From NCBI GenBank assembly GCA_012798065.1, contig JAAZNW010000049.1, positions 1 to 61,553 of the forward strand: a DNA stretch of 61,553 nt, written 5' to 3'. The DNA comes from Chloroflexota bacterium. Its GTDB lineage: Bacteria > Chloroflexota > Anaerolineae > Anaerolineales > Anaerolineaceae. A program made the position numbers and the translations under genes. Positions 1-8,398 of this stretch are shown in pieces. The notes below the pieces were generated by a model. It worked only from the letters and a program-made list of their open reading frames with translations. It was not told where the DNA came from and did not search any database. Every line of letters starts with the position of its first letter. Within the stretch, counting starts at the first letter, position 1.

Positions 1-34
1 AGATAATAAAATTCTTTTGGGATACAATGTATGC

Positions 35-99
35 GCATCGAGGCTTCTCTCCTTTTGTTTGGTTTGTCACCCTTAAGGATGACCTCGATGCTCTTTTTT
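35..99 (+). terminator. Long-loop hairpin followed by a T run
   Basis: GCATCGAGG (35-43) pairs perfectly with CCTCGATGC (83-91), followed by a run of six T. The roughly 39-nt loop contains its own near-palindrome centred on CCTTAAGG (71-78). It probably ends a transcript entering from upstream of the window. The long loop is unusual for a simple terminator, so a regulatory leader is an alternative. Confidence 0.55.
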
Positions 100-156
100 G
101 TCTAGCCTTTTTGTCTCATATGTATCTGAACTTATTCAGAAAATCGTTCAAGCCCA

Positions 157-1056
157 TCACAAAGGCTTTCGATTTTGTTTGAGCACGATCAGTTGTGCAA
201 AAAGGATCGCGCCTAGGATGACCACGCATCCAATCACCTGAACCAGGTTTAGTTGTTCGTTCAAGAAAAGCACACCCGTGATGGCGGCGAACACCGCTTC
301 CAGGCTCAATAAGAGCGCGGCATCCGCTGAAGGGGCTTTCTTTTGCCCGATGGCCTGCAAGGTGAAACCCAGCACGACCGAGAACAAAGATGAGTATAGC
401 AATGGCAGCCAGCTGGCGCGCAGTGCGGGCATGCTCACCGGTTCAATGAACATGCTCATTACCAGGTGGATCAAACCGCAAACCAAAAACTGACCCACAG
501 AAAAGACAAGCACGTCGATTTTTTTCACTGCCAGCCCCACCACGATCACGTGCAGCGCCCATACCACCGAGCCAGCCAGCAGGATGAGGCTGCCCGTGGA
601 GGGGATCAGCACAGTCCCGCCAGTGCTTAACAGGTAGGTACCAGCGAGCGCTACCAGCGCAGCAACCCAGGTGACCACTGGCGTGCGTTGACGCCAGAAC
701 AACGCCAGCAGGACAGGAACGAGCACCACATAGGTCCCGGTGATGAAGCCGGCAGTGCTGGCAGAAGTGGTGCCAATGCCAATCTGTTGCAGCGAGCTGG
801 CAGAAAACAGCACCCCTCCAGCAAGCAATACCCAACCCCAACCACCTTTGAAGGCGCGAAAACGCCGCCAAACAAATAACAGCAGCACCAACCCGCCGAG
901 CAAGAATCGAATACCATTAAACGCGTTAAAGCCCAGGTGAAATGAAGCCATACGCTGGGCGACAAAACCAGCACCCCAGATGATGGCGGCCAGCAGTAGA
1001 TAGGTATCTGATACCAGCCTTTCGCGCAAATTGATTTTTTCAGTGTCTTGGTTCAT
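157..1056 (-). CDS. EamA/DMT-superfamily transporter
   Basis: Multi-spanning membrane protein of 299 residues with about ten hydrophobic helices arranged as two EamA repeats. The first repeat opens with LLAAIIWGAGFVAQR and the second has the typical SLEAVFAAITGVLFLNEQL segment. Family members export small metabolites (amino acids, nucleotides, drugs); the substrate cannot be told from sequence. I chose the ATG at 1056 rather than 1077. A TACAAT -10-like box lies at 1067-1072 on the minus strand, so the upstream ATG would fall inside the promoter. This leaves at most a few bases of leader and no Shine-Dalgarno, which makes it a candidate leaderless gene. Confidence 0.85.
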   Translation of the reverse strand: MNQDTEKINLRERLVSDTYLLLAAIIWGAGFVAQRMASFHLGFNAFNGIRFLLGGLVLLLFVWRRFRAFKGGWGWVLLAGGVLFSASSLQQIGIGTTSASTAGFITGTYVVLVPVLLALFWRQRTPVVTWVAALVALAGTYLLSTGGTVLIPSTGSLILLAGSVVWALHVIVVGLAVKKIDVLVFSVGQFLVCGLIHLVMSMFIEPVSMPALRASWLPLLYSSLFSVVLGFTLQAIGQKKAPSADAALLLSLEAVFAAITGVLFLNEQLNLVQVIGCVVILGAILFAQLIVLKQNRKPL

Positions 1057-1128
1057 CGATTTGTTGATTGTACCCAAAAAATGAAAAAGCCACCCGGGAT
1101 TTTGCGCCCGGGTGGCAGGGCAGGTTCT

Positions 1129-1404
1129 TTAGCGGTTGTGCTTGAATTGCCGGCTGGCGCGCTGCATGCGCCATTGACGGGCGACCCTGGCGAGATCGGT
1201 CGATAATTTGGCTTTCACCCATTCGCTGGCAAACTTTTCCTGCGGGAGCGCCAACAGCTTTGTGTGCATTTCGTCCAGAAGTTCCTCTGTAACGCCATTT
1301 TCTTCCACGTTTTCCATCCATAAAGCTTTTTCAGTCTCGTCGAACGGAATTTGTTGAAGTAGATGAATGATCTGATGTTTCTCAGCCTGTGTTTTTTCAG
1401 CCAT
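1129..1404 (-). CDS. Hypothetical small soluble protein
   Basis: 91-residue charged, helical protein with no signal peptide or membrane segment. It begins with a Lys/Glu/Gln-rich stretch and ends basic (RVARQWRMQRASRQF). The start at 1404 is supported by GGAGGAAAT directly upstream; the longer form beginning at 1431 has no such site. I do not recognise a family. It lies downstream of no obvious partner and is followed on the same strand by the EamA gene, whose own -10 box suggests separate transcription. Confidence 0.7.
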   Translation of the reverse strand: MAEKTQAEKHQIIHLLQQIPFDETEKALWMENVEENGVTEELLDEMHTKLLALPQEKFASEWVKAKLSTDLARVARQWRMQRASRQFKHNR

Positions 1405-1530
1405 ATTTCCTCCTTCAGCGGGCATCTTCACCGGGCTATTCTATTGTACACGATTCAACCCTCTCTTCAGCGCTGCAACTTTCTAACCGGTGAAGCGTAA
1501 ACAACATGAAGGATATCACAGGAGATGAAT

Positions 1531-1728
1531 ATGGATAACAACACAAAAAAGCTTTACCGCTCGAGGGTTGACCGCAAGATTGGCGGGGTCTGCGGCGGGC
1601 TGGGCGAATATTTTGGTATTGACCCCACGCTTGTGCGGCTGTTGTTTGTGCTGGGTTTACTCTTTGTGGGCGGCACGCTGCTGGCGTACCTCATCCTGTT
1701 GATCGTGATCCCTGAAGAGCCTTTATAA
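1531..1728 (+). CDS. PspC-domain membrane protein
   Basis: 65-residue protein consisting only of a PspC domain: a basic N-terminus ([22 protein letters not shown]), an [13 protein letters not shown] motif, one hydrophobic segment, and the typical acidic/proline end (IPEEP). PspC proteins are membrane components of envelope-stress responses; stand-alone copies are common in Gram-positive-like lineages. Start 1531 is preferred over the in-frame ATG at 1525, because GGAG at 1521-1524 gives proper spacing only to the second ATG. It is monocistronic and convergent with the ABC operon on the other strand. Confidence 0.9.
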   Translation: MDNNTKKLYRSRVDRKIGGVCGGLGEYFGIDPTLVRLLFVLGLLFVGGTLLAYLILLIVIPEEPL

Positions 1729-1803
1729 ACTGTTAGCCCAGCCAGAAGAAAAGAACCAGGCTGTTACCGATCCAGGCTTCGTTCGCTGGCTCAGTCTGCG
1801 GCG

Positions 1804-3030
1804 TTATTCGTGGCGCAGGGCTTCTACCGGCTCCAGGTTGGCCGCGCGGTTTGCCGGATAAAGACCGAAGAATAATCCCACCGCGGTGGAGAAAAGCGTC
1901 GCCAGCAGGATGGCATCCAGGCTGACCTGGGGGGTGAAAGGGGTGTTGTTGGCCACCGCGATACGCCCGACCACATAAGAAATCAGCCACCCGAGCCCGA
2001 TGCCGATAATGCCGCCAAAAAGGCTCAACAACGAGGATTCAGTGAGGAACTGGATCAGGATATCCTTTTTACGCGCGCCGAGGGCTTTGCGCAGCCCAAT
2101 TTCGCGGGTGCGTTCTGTTACCGAAACCAGCATTATATTCATAATGCCGATGCCGCCGACTAGCAGCGAGATGCCGGCAATACCACCCAAGAAGATAGTG
2201 AGCACACCGGTGATGGTCTTGGCCAGGTCTACAAAATCATCTTGCGAAAAAATGGTGAAGTCATCCTGCCCAATACGCGTACGGTGGCGGCTGCGCAGGA
2301 TTTGAGCGATCTCTTCAGTTGCCTGCGTGGTCAGTTCGGGCGAGATAACCTGCACGAGGATCATATCCAGGCGGTTATCAGGGTGGCGGATGAGGCGCGC
2401 CTGCGCGGTGCTGAGAGGGATGATGAGCAGGTCATCTTGTGAGCCGAAAGATGAGCCGCCTTTCGTCTCTAATAAACCTATCACGCGGAAGGGCTGCCCT
2501 TCGATGCGCAGGGTTTCGCCGACCAACCCTTCACGCCGCCCGAAGAGTTTTTCAGCGGTGTCTGGACCGATGAGCGCCACAGAAGACCTGCCCAGCAGCT
2601 GTTCTTCAGAAATAAAAACGCCTTCTGTTAACCCGTAATTTCTTATCTGTTGATAGGCAGGGGTCACCCCGTAAACGGTCGTTCGGGTGGATTCACCAGC
2701 CGTGCTGACCACGAGTGACCCATTTACCACAGGCGCCACACCCGCTACGGATGGCGCCTGGAACTGGTCAAGGAAGGCTTCTGCGTCTTCACTGGTGAGG
2801 GGCTCGATGCGGGTGAGCTCTACAGTAGGATTACCGCGAATCACGAATAGCAGGTTGCTGCCGATGCCGCTGATGGAACCGGTGATGGTTTCCTGCGCGC
2901 CAGCGCCAACTGCCATCATAGCGATGACCGCGCCGACGCCAATGACAATTCCCAGTATGGTCAGAAATGAGCGCAGCTTGTTGGAATACAGGCTTTCAAG
3001 CGCCTCCACGATCGCCTGCCAGAGGTTCAT
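1804..3030 (-). CDS. MacB-type ABC transporter permease (FtsX-like)
   Basis: 408 residues with the MacB topology. There is one N-terminal transmembrane helix after ALESLYSNKLRSFLTILGIVIGVGAVI, a MacB periplasmic-core domain of roughly 200 residues (with the GSNLLFV motif), then three C-terminal helices of the FtsX domain beginning GIAGISLLVGGIGIMNIMLVSVTERTREIG-like. It ends in PVEALRHE, typical of this family. These permeases transmit ATP-driven conformational change to the adaptor rather than forming a classic channel. Its ATG overlaps the stop codon of the ATPase gene (ATGA), giving translational coupling in an adaptor-ATPase-permease operon. Confidence 0.93.
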   Translation of the reverse strand: MNLWQAIVEALESLYSNKLRSFLTILGIVIGVGAVIAMMAVGAGAQETITGSISGIGSNLLFVIRGNPTVELTRIEPLTSEDAEAFLDQFQAPSVAGVAPVVNGSLVVSTAGESTRTTVYGVTPAYQQIRNYGLTEGVFISEEQLLGRSSVALIGPDTAEKLFGRREGLVGETLRIEGQPFRVIGLLETKGGSSFGSQDDLLIIPLSTAQARLIRHPDNRLDMILVQVISPELTTQATEEIAQILRSRHRTRIGQDDFTIFSQDDFVDLAKTITGVLTIFLGGIAGISLLVGGIGIMNIMLVSVTERTREIGLRKALGARKKDILIQFLTESSLLSLFGGIIGIGLGWLISYVVGRIAVANNTPFTPQVSLDAILLATLFSTAVGLFFGLYPANRAANLEPVEALRHE

Positions 3031-3707
3031 GGCGTATCTCCCTCTACCAGGCCATCTTTTAAGCGGATGACACGCTGAGTGTTGGAAGCCACGCCCTGAT
3101 CGTGCGTGACGATGATCAACGTTGTGCCTGAATTCTGGTTCAATTTCAACAGCAATTCCATGATCTCCTGACCGGAACGAGAATCAAGGTTGCCGGTAGG
3201 CTCGTCAGCCATCAAGATGGCGGGGTTGTTCACCAGCGCCCTGGCGATGGCCACGCGTTGCTGCTGCCCGCCGGAGAGTTCGGGCGGGCGGTGGTGCATA
3301 CGGTCAGCCAAGCCAACCGATTCAAGCGCGGCGATCGCCCGCTCGCGCTTCTCTTTTGTCACCCCCGCGTAACGCATGGGCAGCTCTACATTTTCGATCG
3401 CGCTTTGCCGGGGCAGCAGGTTAAAGCTCTGAAAGACAAACCCTACTTTGCGGTTGCGGATGTTTGCCAGATGGTCGTCATCCAGTTGGGCAACCTCTTC
3501 TCCATCCAGCGTGTAAGTGCCGCTGCTGGGTCGGTCAAGGCAGCCCAGCAGGTTCATCAACGTGGACTTGCCTGAGCCCGAGGGACCCATAATGGCGACG
3601 ATCTCGCCGCGGTCGATGGTGATACTGACCCCCGCGAGGGCGTGCACGGACACTTCGCCAAGCTGGTAAATTTTGGTCAGTTCATGCGTTTGAATGACGG
3701 GTTCCAT
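3027..3707 (-). CDS. MacB/LolD-type ABC transporter ATP-binding protein
   Basis: 226-residue stand-alone nucleotide-binding domain. The Walker A motif is GPSGSGKST (about residues 41-49), the Q-loop is FQSFNLLPR, the signature is LSGGQQQR, Walker B is [12 protein letters not shown], and the switch His is in IIVTHD. Spacing and motifs match the MacB/LolD/FtsE clade. It lies between the adaptor and the permease, nine bases after the adaptor stop and overlapping the permease start, so the three proteins should assemble together. Confidence 0.95.
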   Translation of the reverse strand: MEPVIQTHELTKIYQLGEVSVHALAGVSITIDRGEIVAIMGPSGSGKSTLMNLLGCLDRPSSGTYTLDGEEVAQLDDDHLANIRNRKVGFVFQSFNLLPRQSAIENVELPMRYAGVTKEKRERAIAALESVGLADRMHHRPPELSGGQQQRVAIARALVNNPAILMADEPTGNLDSRSGQEIMELLLKLNQNSGTTLIIVTHDQGVASNTQRVIRLKDGLVEGDTP

Positions 3708-3716
3708 AAAGGTGCC

Positions 3717-5138
3717 TTAGAAAGGCGGTCTTCCGCTGAAATGCACATCCATAAAGGAGGAAGGCGGGTTGAGAATGACCTTATCCCCTTCTTTAAGGTC
3801 CCCTGAGAGGATTTCGCTCATCGAATCTGAAGAGGCGCCAATGGTGATGCTCACTTCAGTGGGGATGTTGTTCTTCAGGATGTAGACCACTGGATGGTTA
3901 TTTACCAGGCGGATTGCGCGGTTGGGGACGGTCAACACATCTTCCAGCTGGCTGACGATGATGTTCACCCCAGCGGTCATCCCGGGCAGCACCTGCTCAT
4001 CAGGGTTGAGTATCTCGACCGTGACCTTAAAATTGACCAGCCCGGATTCAATCGTGCCTACCCGGGCCACACGGTTCACCTTGCCCTGGTAAGCCTGGTT
4101 GTTAATGGCGTCGAAGGTCAGCTCAACAGGCTGACCGACCACGACACGGTTGATGTCCACCTCGGGAACCTGCACGTCCACCAGCAGATGAGAGAGGTCA
4201 TCCAGTCTGAAAGCCACCCCTCCGCTGGTAACCAGGTCACCGGGCATGATATTGACCTCGGTGACCGTGCCGCCAAAGGGGGCGGAAATATGCGCCAGCG
4301 CCATGGTGGCCTTAATCGCCGCGATACGAGCCTTGGCCGCGGCGATATCGTTGGGGTCCGCCCCGTCCTTCAGGCGTTCCCATTCGCGTTGGGCGTCTTC
4401 ATATTCCGCCAGCGCTACCGCAACCTTGCCCTCTGATATGGCGATTTCTTTTTCATTGGGGTTCTGCACCAGGTAATCGAGGTCTTTGATGGCTTTATCC
4501 AGGCTTTCACGCGCGTTGGCCAGCGTGCTGAGCGCGTTGGCCTTCAGCGGGTCGTCATCATCGCGTTCATCCACTTTGTCGTAGTTTTCCTCAGCGGTGT
4601 TCACCCGGTCGCGAGCCAGGGTCACTGCAGCCTGGGCTGCGTCGATCTTATTCTGGTTGGTGGTACGGGCAGTATCTCCATGCCAGCTTGACCATACGGC
4701 GCGTTCGTAAGCGTCTTTGGCGTTGGCCAGGCTTAATTGCGCCCGCGCCTGGCTCAGGTTGGAATCCAGCAGGTTATCGAGTGCGCGTTGGGCTTCCACC
4801 AGGTCTGCCTGGGCCAAAATGATATTTTGCGGCAGTGAGGATTCGATAAGTTCTGCCAGGATGGTCTCGCCAGCAACTTTTTCACCTGTCTTCACGTGAA
4901 TGGTACCAACCCGGCCGCTGGTTTGCCAGACGAGCACCGCGCTCTGGTTGGCGCGAACTGTGCCGGTGGCTCCGATAATGGCAACCAGTTCACCCCTGGT
5001 CACTTCAACTGTCTGGAGTTCGGCGACGGCAGCTTTGCGGGCGCTGAGGGTATTGAGCACCAGGTAGGCAATCACACCGGCAGCCGCGAGACCGAGGAGG
5101 ATGAACAGGATGGTTTTTTTTGTCAAACTTTTTTTCAT
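3717..5138 (-). CDS. MacA-like efflux adaptor (HlyD/RND adaptor family)
   Basis: 473 residues with an N-terminal membrane anchor (ILFILLGLAAAGVIAYLVL), a lipoyl-like half-motif (GTVRANQSAVLVWQTSGRV), a long coiled-coil hairpin of about 170 residues rich in Ala/Lys/Glu, the second lipoyl half (HISAPFGGTVTEVNIMPGDLV), and C-terminal beta-barrel and membrane-proximal domains. It is the first gene of the three-gene exporter operon. No outer-membrane factor is encoded nearby, which fits a monoderm host in which adaptor and MacB-like permease act across one membrane. It is divergent from the metalloprotease gene at 5199, with a short shared regulatory region. Confidence 0.92.
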   Translation of the reverse strand: MKKSLTKKTILFILLGLAAAGVIAYLVLNTLSARKAAVAELQTVEVTRGELVAIIGATGTVRANQSAVLVWQTSGRVGTIHVKTGEKVAGETILAELIESSLPQNIILAQADLVEAQRALDNLLDSNLSQARAQLSLANAKDAYERAVWSSWHGDTARTTNQNKIDAAQAAVTLARDRVNTAEENYDKVDERDDDDPLKANALSTLANARESLDKAIKDLDYLVQNPNEKEIAISEGKVAVALAEYEDAQREWERLKDGADPNDIAAAKARIAAIKATMALAHISAPFGGTVTEVNIMPGDLVTSGGVAFRLDDLSHLLVDVQVPEVDINRVVVGQPVELTFDAINNQAYQGKVNRVARVGTIESGLVNFKVTVEILNPDEQVLPGMTAGVNIIVSQLEDVLTVPNRAIRLVNNHPVVYILKNNIPTEVSITIGASSDSMSEILSGDLKEGDKVILNPPSSFMDVHFSGRPPF

Positions 5139-5186
5139 AGGAACTTAATGCCTTCTCTTAATGATAATGCGCTCAGCGTGAACAGG

Positions 5187-5192
5187 TATAAT
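5187..5192 (+). promoter_or_regulatory. TATAAT -10 box six bases before the start codon
   Basis: A perfect TATAAT ends six bases upstream of the ATG at 5199, and no Shine-Dalgarno lies between them. With a normal -10 to start-site distance, transcription would begin at or next to the A of ATG, giving a leaderless mRNA. Confidence 0.65.
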
Positions 5193-5198
5193 TTGCGC

Positions 5199-6443
5199 AT
5201 GACCTGGCGTAAATATACCGGGATTGCGGTCCCGCTATTGATGATGATGGTGTTGTTATGCGGCTCGGTTGTTTCTTTAGCGGATCCGCTGGACCAGGCG
5301 CGGCTGTTCACTGCCTATATCGAATATGATTATATCGCCTGGTTGGCAAATGCGTCAGGGCAAAAGGCCTCTCAAGCGCTGTTAAACCCCGTTCAAAGAC
5401 TGCCGCAGGAACAGCAAACCCGGTTGGTGAAGCGCTACTTTACGCTTGTGCAGGCGTTGGAAGTTGTGCAGGCGAGGGTGGAACTGGTATACGCAGACCC
5501 TGCCATCAGTGATGCCGCGGCAGCCGCCGCTGAACTGATCAGGCAGCAGCACGCGCTGCAACAGTCGCTGGATGGTCTATCCCCATTGGTGGAAGCCATC
5601 TTGCAATTCCAAGTTGCCAGCGTGATGGCAGACGAGGGGATTGGTTTTCTGGCGCAGCCGCTCCCCCCGGTGCTTTTTCATTCTTCGCCGCTTCCAAAAG
5701 CCCTGATCGTATCTCCGCGCGATTCGATTCGCCAGGAAGTCAACATCTCCCTGCTGGCTGACCTGGGATTGGAAGACATCACCAGGCTTGAAGAAAATGT
5801 GTCGTCTTATATGAATGCTTCGGCGCTGGTGGTGGATGTAGGCGGGATTGGCGTATACCCCACCATGGTGCAGCGTTCTTCGAATATCGAATGGACGCTT
5901 GACACCATCGCCCACGAGTGGACGCATAATTACCTGACCCTGCATCCCCTGGGTTGGAACTATGACACCACGGCTGAGCTGCGCACCATGAACGAGACCG
6001 CTGCTTCGATTGTTGGGAAGGAGATCAGCCGCGAAGTGATGCGGCGCTACTATGCTGATGATGACACGGGCGAAAACAAAACGCCGAAAGCGTGGTTAAA
6101 AAGAACTGCCGTGAACGAGTTTGATTTTCGTCAGGAGATGCACAAAACCCGCGTAAGGGTGGATGAATTACTGGCGCAGGGCAAGGTGGAAGAAGCCGAA
6201 GAATATATGGAGCAACGCCGCGTGGTCTTCGTGGAGCACGGCTATATGATCCGCAAACTGAACCAGGCTTACTTTGCCTTTCATGGCGCTTATGCGGATA
6301 TGCCTGGCGGGGCAGTCGGAGAAGACCCGGTAGGTCCGGCAGTGCGCGCGTTGAGAGAGCAGGCGGGTTCACTGGCGCTCTTTTTGCGCCGCATCGCCTG
6401 GATGAACTCTTTTACTGACCTGCAGAAAGCGCTCGCGCACTGA
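5199..6443 (+). CDS. Membrane-anchored gluzincin-type metallopeptidase, uncharacterised
   Basis: 414 residues. A single N-terminal hydrophobic segment (residues about 8-28) is either a signal peptide or an anchor, putting the rest outside the cell. A zinc-protease motif HEWTH occurs at residues 239-243, and a downstream NETAAS with Glu266 is the likely third zinc ligand (gluzincin HExxH...E layout). I do not recognise a named family. The open frame continues 303 bases upstream, inside the antisense of the adaptor gene. The start at 5199 is chosen because the hydrophobic signal begins there and a TATAAT lies just before it. The last quarter is helical and charged. Confidence 0.75.
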   Translation: MTWRKYTGIAVPLLMMMVLLCGSVVSLADPLDQARLFTAYIEYDYIAWLANASGQKASQALLNPVQRLPQEQQTRLVKRYFTLVQALEVVQARVELVYADPAISDAAAAAAELIRQQHALQQSLDGLSPLVEAILQFQVASVMADEGIGFLAQPLPPVLFHSSPLPKALIVSPRDSIRQEVNISLLADLGLEDITRLEENVSSYMNASALVVDVGGIGVYPTMVQRSSNIEWTLDTIAHEWTHNYLTLHPLGWNYDTTAELRTMNETAASIVGKEISREVMRRYYADDDTGENKTPKAWLKRTAVNEFDFRQEMHKTRVRVDELLAQGKVEEAEEYMEQRRVVFVEHGYMIRKLNQAYFAFHGAYADMPGGAVGEDPVGPAVRALREQAGSLALFLRRIAWMNSFTDLQKALAH

Positions 6444-6481
6444 GCGCTACGTGCCTCGCAGGGAAAGACTGAAAGGCGTGA

Positions 6482-6847
6482 TCATTCTTCCCCCAGTTCT
6501 GGTAAATCGCGCTCGATCTCCTCGGGGGTTTGCCCTTTTTCCAACCGGCTGACCACCTCATCGAACTCACCCGGAAGGTCATCTGCCCCTACCTCGTTTT
6601 TCATCTCCCGCATCATGCGCCCCAGCGCTTTGGGATCATGGTCAATCATATCCAGGTCGCTGTCGTTGGCCAACGACTCCAGGCGTCCTGCATCTCCGCG
6701 CGCGACGCGCACCTTACGGATCACACGTTGCAGGTCAGTGGAACCGCAACTGGGGCAGGCGGTCTGATGGTGGTCATATTCCGCGTAGGTGAGGAACACT
6801 TCAAAACGCTGCTTGCAACTGGAACAACGAAAATCATAGATCGGCAT
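6482..6847 (-). CDS. FmdB-family zinc ribbon protein
   Basis: 121 residues beginning MPIYDFRCSSCKQRFEV, the hallmark of the FmdB/CxxC_CXXC_SSSS regulatory zinc ribbon. The first CxxC is at residues 8-11 and the second (CPSCG) at about 31-34, followed by LQRVIRKV. The second half is acidic (MIDHDPKALGRMMREM ... ERDLPELGEE) and probably flexible. These small proteins are found beside many metabolic genes and their biochemical role is not settled. It is divergent from gmk; the intergenic region contains the gmk promoter. Confidence 0.88.
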   Translation of the reverse strand: MPIYDFRCSSCKQRFEVFLTYAEYDHHQTACPSCGSTDLQRVIRKVRVARGDAGRLESLANDSDLDMIDHDPKALGRMMREMKNEVGADDLPGEFDEVVSRLEKGQTPEEIERDLPELGEE

Positions 6848-6858
6848 AGCTACCTCAG

Positions 6859-6885
6859 TTGATTACTGACATTATCCATTATAAT
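6859..6885 (+). promoter_or_regulatory. Promoter of the gmk-rhomboid operon
   Basis: TTGATT (6859-6864) and a perfect TATAAT (6880-6885) are separated by 15 bases. Transcription would start near 6892, about 40 bases before the gmk ATG, which has its own GAGAGG ribosome-binding site. This promoter also argues against the longer ORF start at 6859. Confidence 0.6.
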
Positions 6886-6930
6886 CACAGCATATCAGAA
6901 CTGTGTAAAAATTCCCCTGAGAGGTTCAGC

Positions 6931-7554
6931 ATGTCTTCTGAAGAGGTGTCTTTTGACCTAATCCACCCGCAGCCCTTGTTCATCGTTATATCCGGCACTT
7001 CAGGGGTCGGTAAAGACAGCGTGATCAGAGGGCTGAAGCAGCGCGACTTACCGCTGCATGTGGTGATCACTGCCACCACACGCGCGCCACGCGCAGGAGA
7101 GGTGGATGGGAAGGACTATTTTTTCTTCACCCCAGATGAATTTAAAACCCGGCAAGCCGAAGGCTGGTTCGCCGAGCACGCCGTGGTATATTCTGATCTT
7201 AAGGGGATTCCGCGCCATCAAATAGAAGAAGCGTTGGCGAGCGGCAAGGATGTGGTGGCACGCGTGGACGTGCAAGGCGCCAGAACCTTGCGCAAGCAGT
7301 ATCCGCAGGCCGTGCTGATTTTTATCGTTCCTGGGTCTTTTGATGAATGGTACCAACGGCTAACGCGGCGCGGCACTGAGTCAGCAGATGACCTGCGGCT
7401 GCGCGTGGCGAAAGCCCGTGAAGAAGTAAAACAGATCGGGTTGTTCGATTATGTGGTGGTGAACCCGGATGGACAGATCGAAAAGGCGGTGGATGACGTG
7501 GTTTCCATTATTAAAACCGAACATATGGCGGTGAAACACCGCCGTATCCTCTGA
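6931..7554 (+). CDS. gmk: Guanylate kinase
   Basis: 207 residues. It phosphorylates GMP to GDP in purine nucleotide metabolism. Visible motifs are the P-loop SGTSGVGKDS (21-30), in which the usual Ser/Thr after Lys is Asp, the GMP-binding TATTRAPRAGEVDGKDYFF stretch, and RVDVQGARTLR. The start at 6931 is chosen for the GAGAGG site six bases upstream and because the -10 box at 6880 excludes the earlier ATG. The stop overlaps the rhomboid start (TGATG), so the two genes are co-translated. The GKDS variant deserves comparison with relatives but does not by itself indicate loss of activity. Confidence 0.93.
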   Translation: MSSEEVSFDLIHPQPLFIVISGTSGVGKDSVIRGLKQRDLPLHVVITATTRAPRAGEVDGKDYFFFTPDEFKTRQAEGWFAEHAVVYSDLKGIPRHQIEEALASGKDVVARVDVQGARTLRKQYPQAVLIFIVPGSFDEWYQRLTRRGTESADDLRLRVAKAREEVKQIGLFDYVVVNPDGQIEKAVDDVVSIIKTEHMAVKHRRIL

Positions 7555-8330
7555 TGGAACGCTTCGCGGGCTCTCAGGAAGAACAGCAGCCTCAGCCACC
7601 GCCGGTGGGGACGCCTGTTACAGTAAGGCTGCCGGTTAGAAAACCATGGGTGACCTATGGGCTCATTGGCATCACGATTGCGGTGTTCCTGTTACAGTTG
7701 CTCTCTCAATCCACAAGCCACGACGGCGTTGATTGGCCTTTCCTGCTCGGCGGGAAGATCAATGCCTATATCCTGCGCGGCGAGCTGTGGCGGCTGGTGA
7801 CCCCCGCGCTGCTGCACGGCAGCCTGCTGCACATCGCTTTTAATATGTACGCCTTGTTCTCGCTGGGCAGTTCATTGGAGCGTTACTACGGCCATGGCAG
7901 GTTCCTGGTGCTCTATATCATCGGGTCTTTTTGCGGCAATTCGCTCTCTTTCCTGCTCTCGCCAAACCCTTCGCTGGGCGCTTCAACGGCGGTGTTCGGG
8001 CTGGTGGCTGCCGAAGGCGTTTTTATTTACCGCAACAGGAGGTTGTTCGGTTCGCGGGCGCGCGCCATGCTTTCAAACCTGGTGCTGATCGTGGTTGTGA
8101 ATCTGCTCATCGGATTGCAACCAGGGATTGATAACTGGGGGCACCTGGGCGGGCTGGCTGGAGGGGCGTTGTTTGCCTGGATGGCTGGGCCGCTGCTGCT
8201 GGTACAGCAAACGTCCACCGGTTACGAACTCCAAGATTCCAGGTTGAGCGGCGGCTTACTGTGGGGGATCCTGCTTTCCGCGGGCCTGTTTAGCGCTATG
8301 GTGATTGGCAGGTTCATTACCGGAGACTGA
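7554..8330 (+). CDS. Rhomboid-family intramembrane serine protease
   Basis: 258 residues with at least six hydrophobic helices after a proline-rich cytoplasmic N-terminus. The catalytic Ser lies in GASTAVFGL (Ser144) and the catalytic His in WGHLGG (His197). The conserved loop-1 region (GELWRLVTPALLHGSLLHIAFNMYAL, first 20 residues before NMYAL) is intact, so it should be active. Rhomboids cleave membrane-spanning substrates; the substrate is unknown. It is translated in overlap with gmk, and the operon ends at the strong terminator at 8351. Confidence 0.95.
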   Translation: MERFAGSQEEQQPQPPPVGTPVTVRLPVRKPWVTYGLIGITIAVFLLQLLSQSTSHDGVDWPFLLGGKINAYILRGELWRLVTPALLHGSLLHIAFNMYALFSLGSSLERYYGHGRFLVLYIIGSFCGNSLSFLLSPNPSLGASTAVFGLVAAEGVFIYRNRRLFGSRARAMLSNLVLIVVVNLLIGLQPGIDNWGHLGGLAGGALFAWMAGPLLLVQQTSTGYELQDSRLSGGLLWGILLSAGLFSAMVIGRFITGD

Positions 8331-8350
8331 GAAGCGGGAACATTTTCATC

Positions 8351-8382
8351 AAAAAGCGGGGAGTTGGACTCCCCGCTTTTTT
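8351..8382 (+). terminator. Bidirectional rho-independent terminator
   Basis: AAAAAGCGGGGAGT pairs with ACTCCCCGCTTTTTT around a three-base loop. A and T runs on both sides make it work for the gmk-rhomboid transcript (plus) and for the lipoprotein gene ending at 8399 (minus). Confidence 0.92.
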
Positions 8383-8398
8383 GGTTGATACGCTGGTC

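Noticed and set aside
4896..5198. 101-residue N-terminal extension of the metalloprotease
   Set aside because: It is antisense to the adaptor gene and precedes both the signal segment and the TATAAT box.
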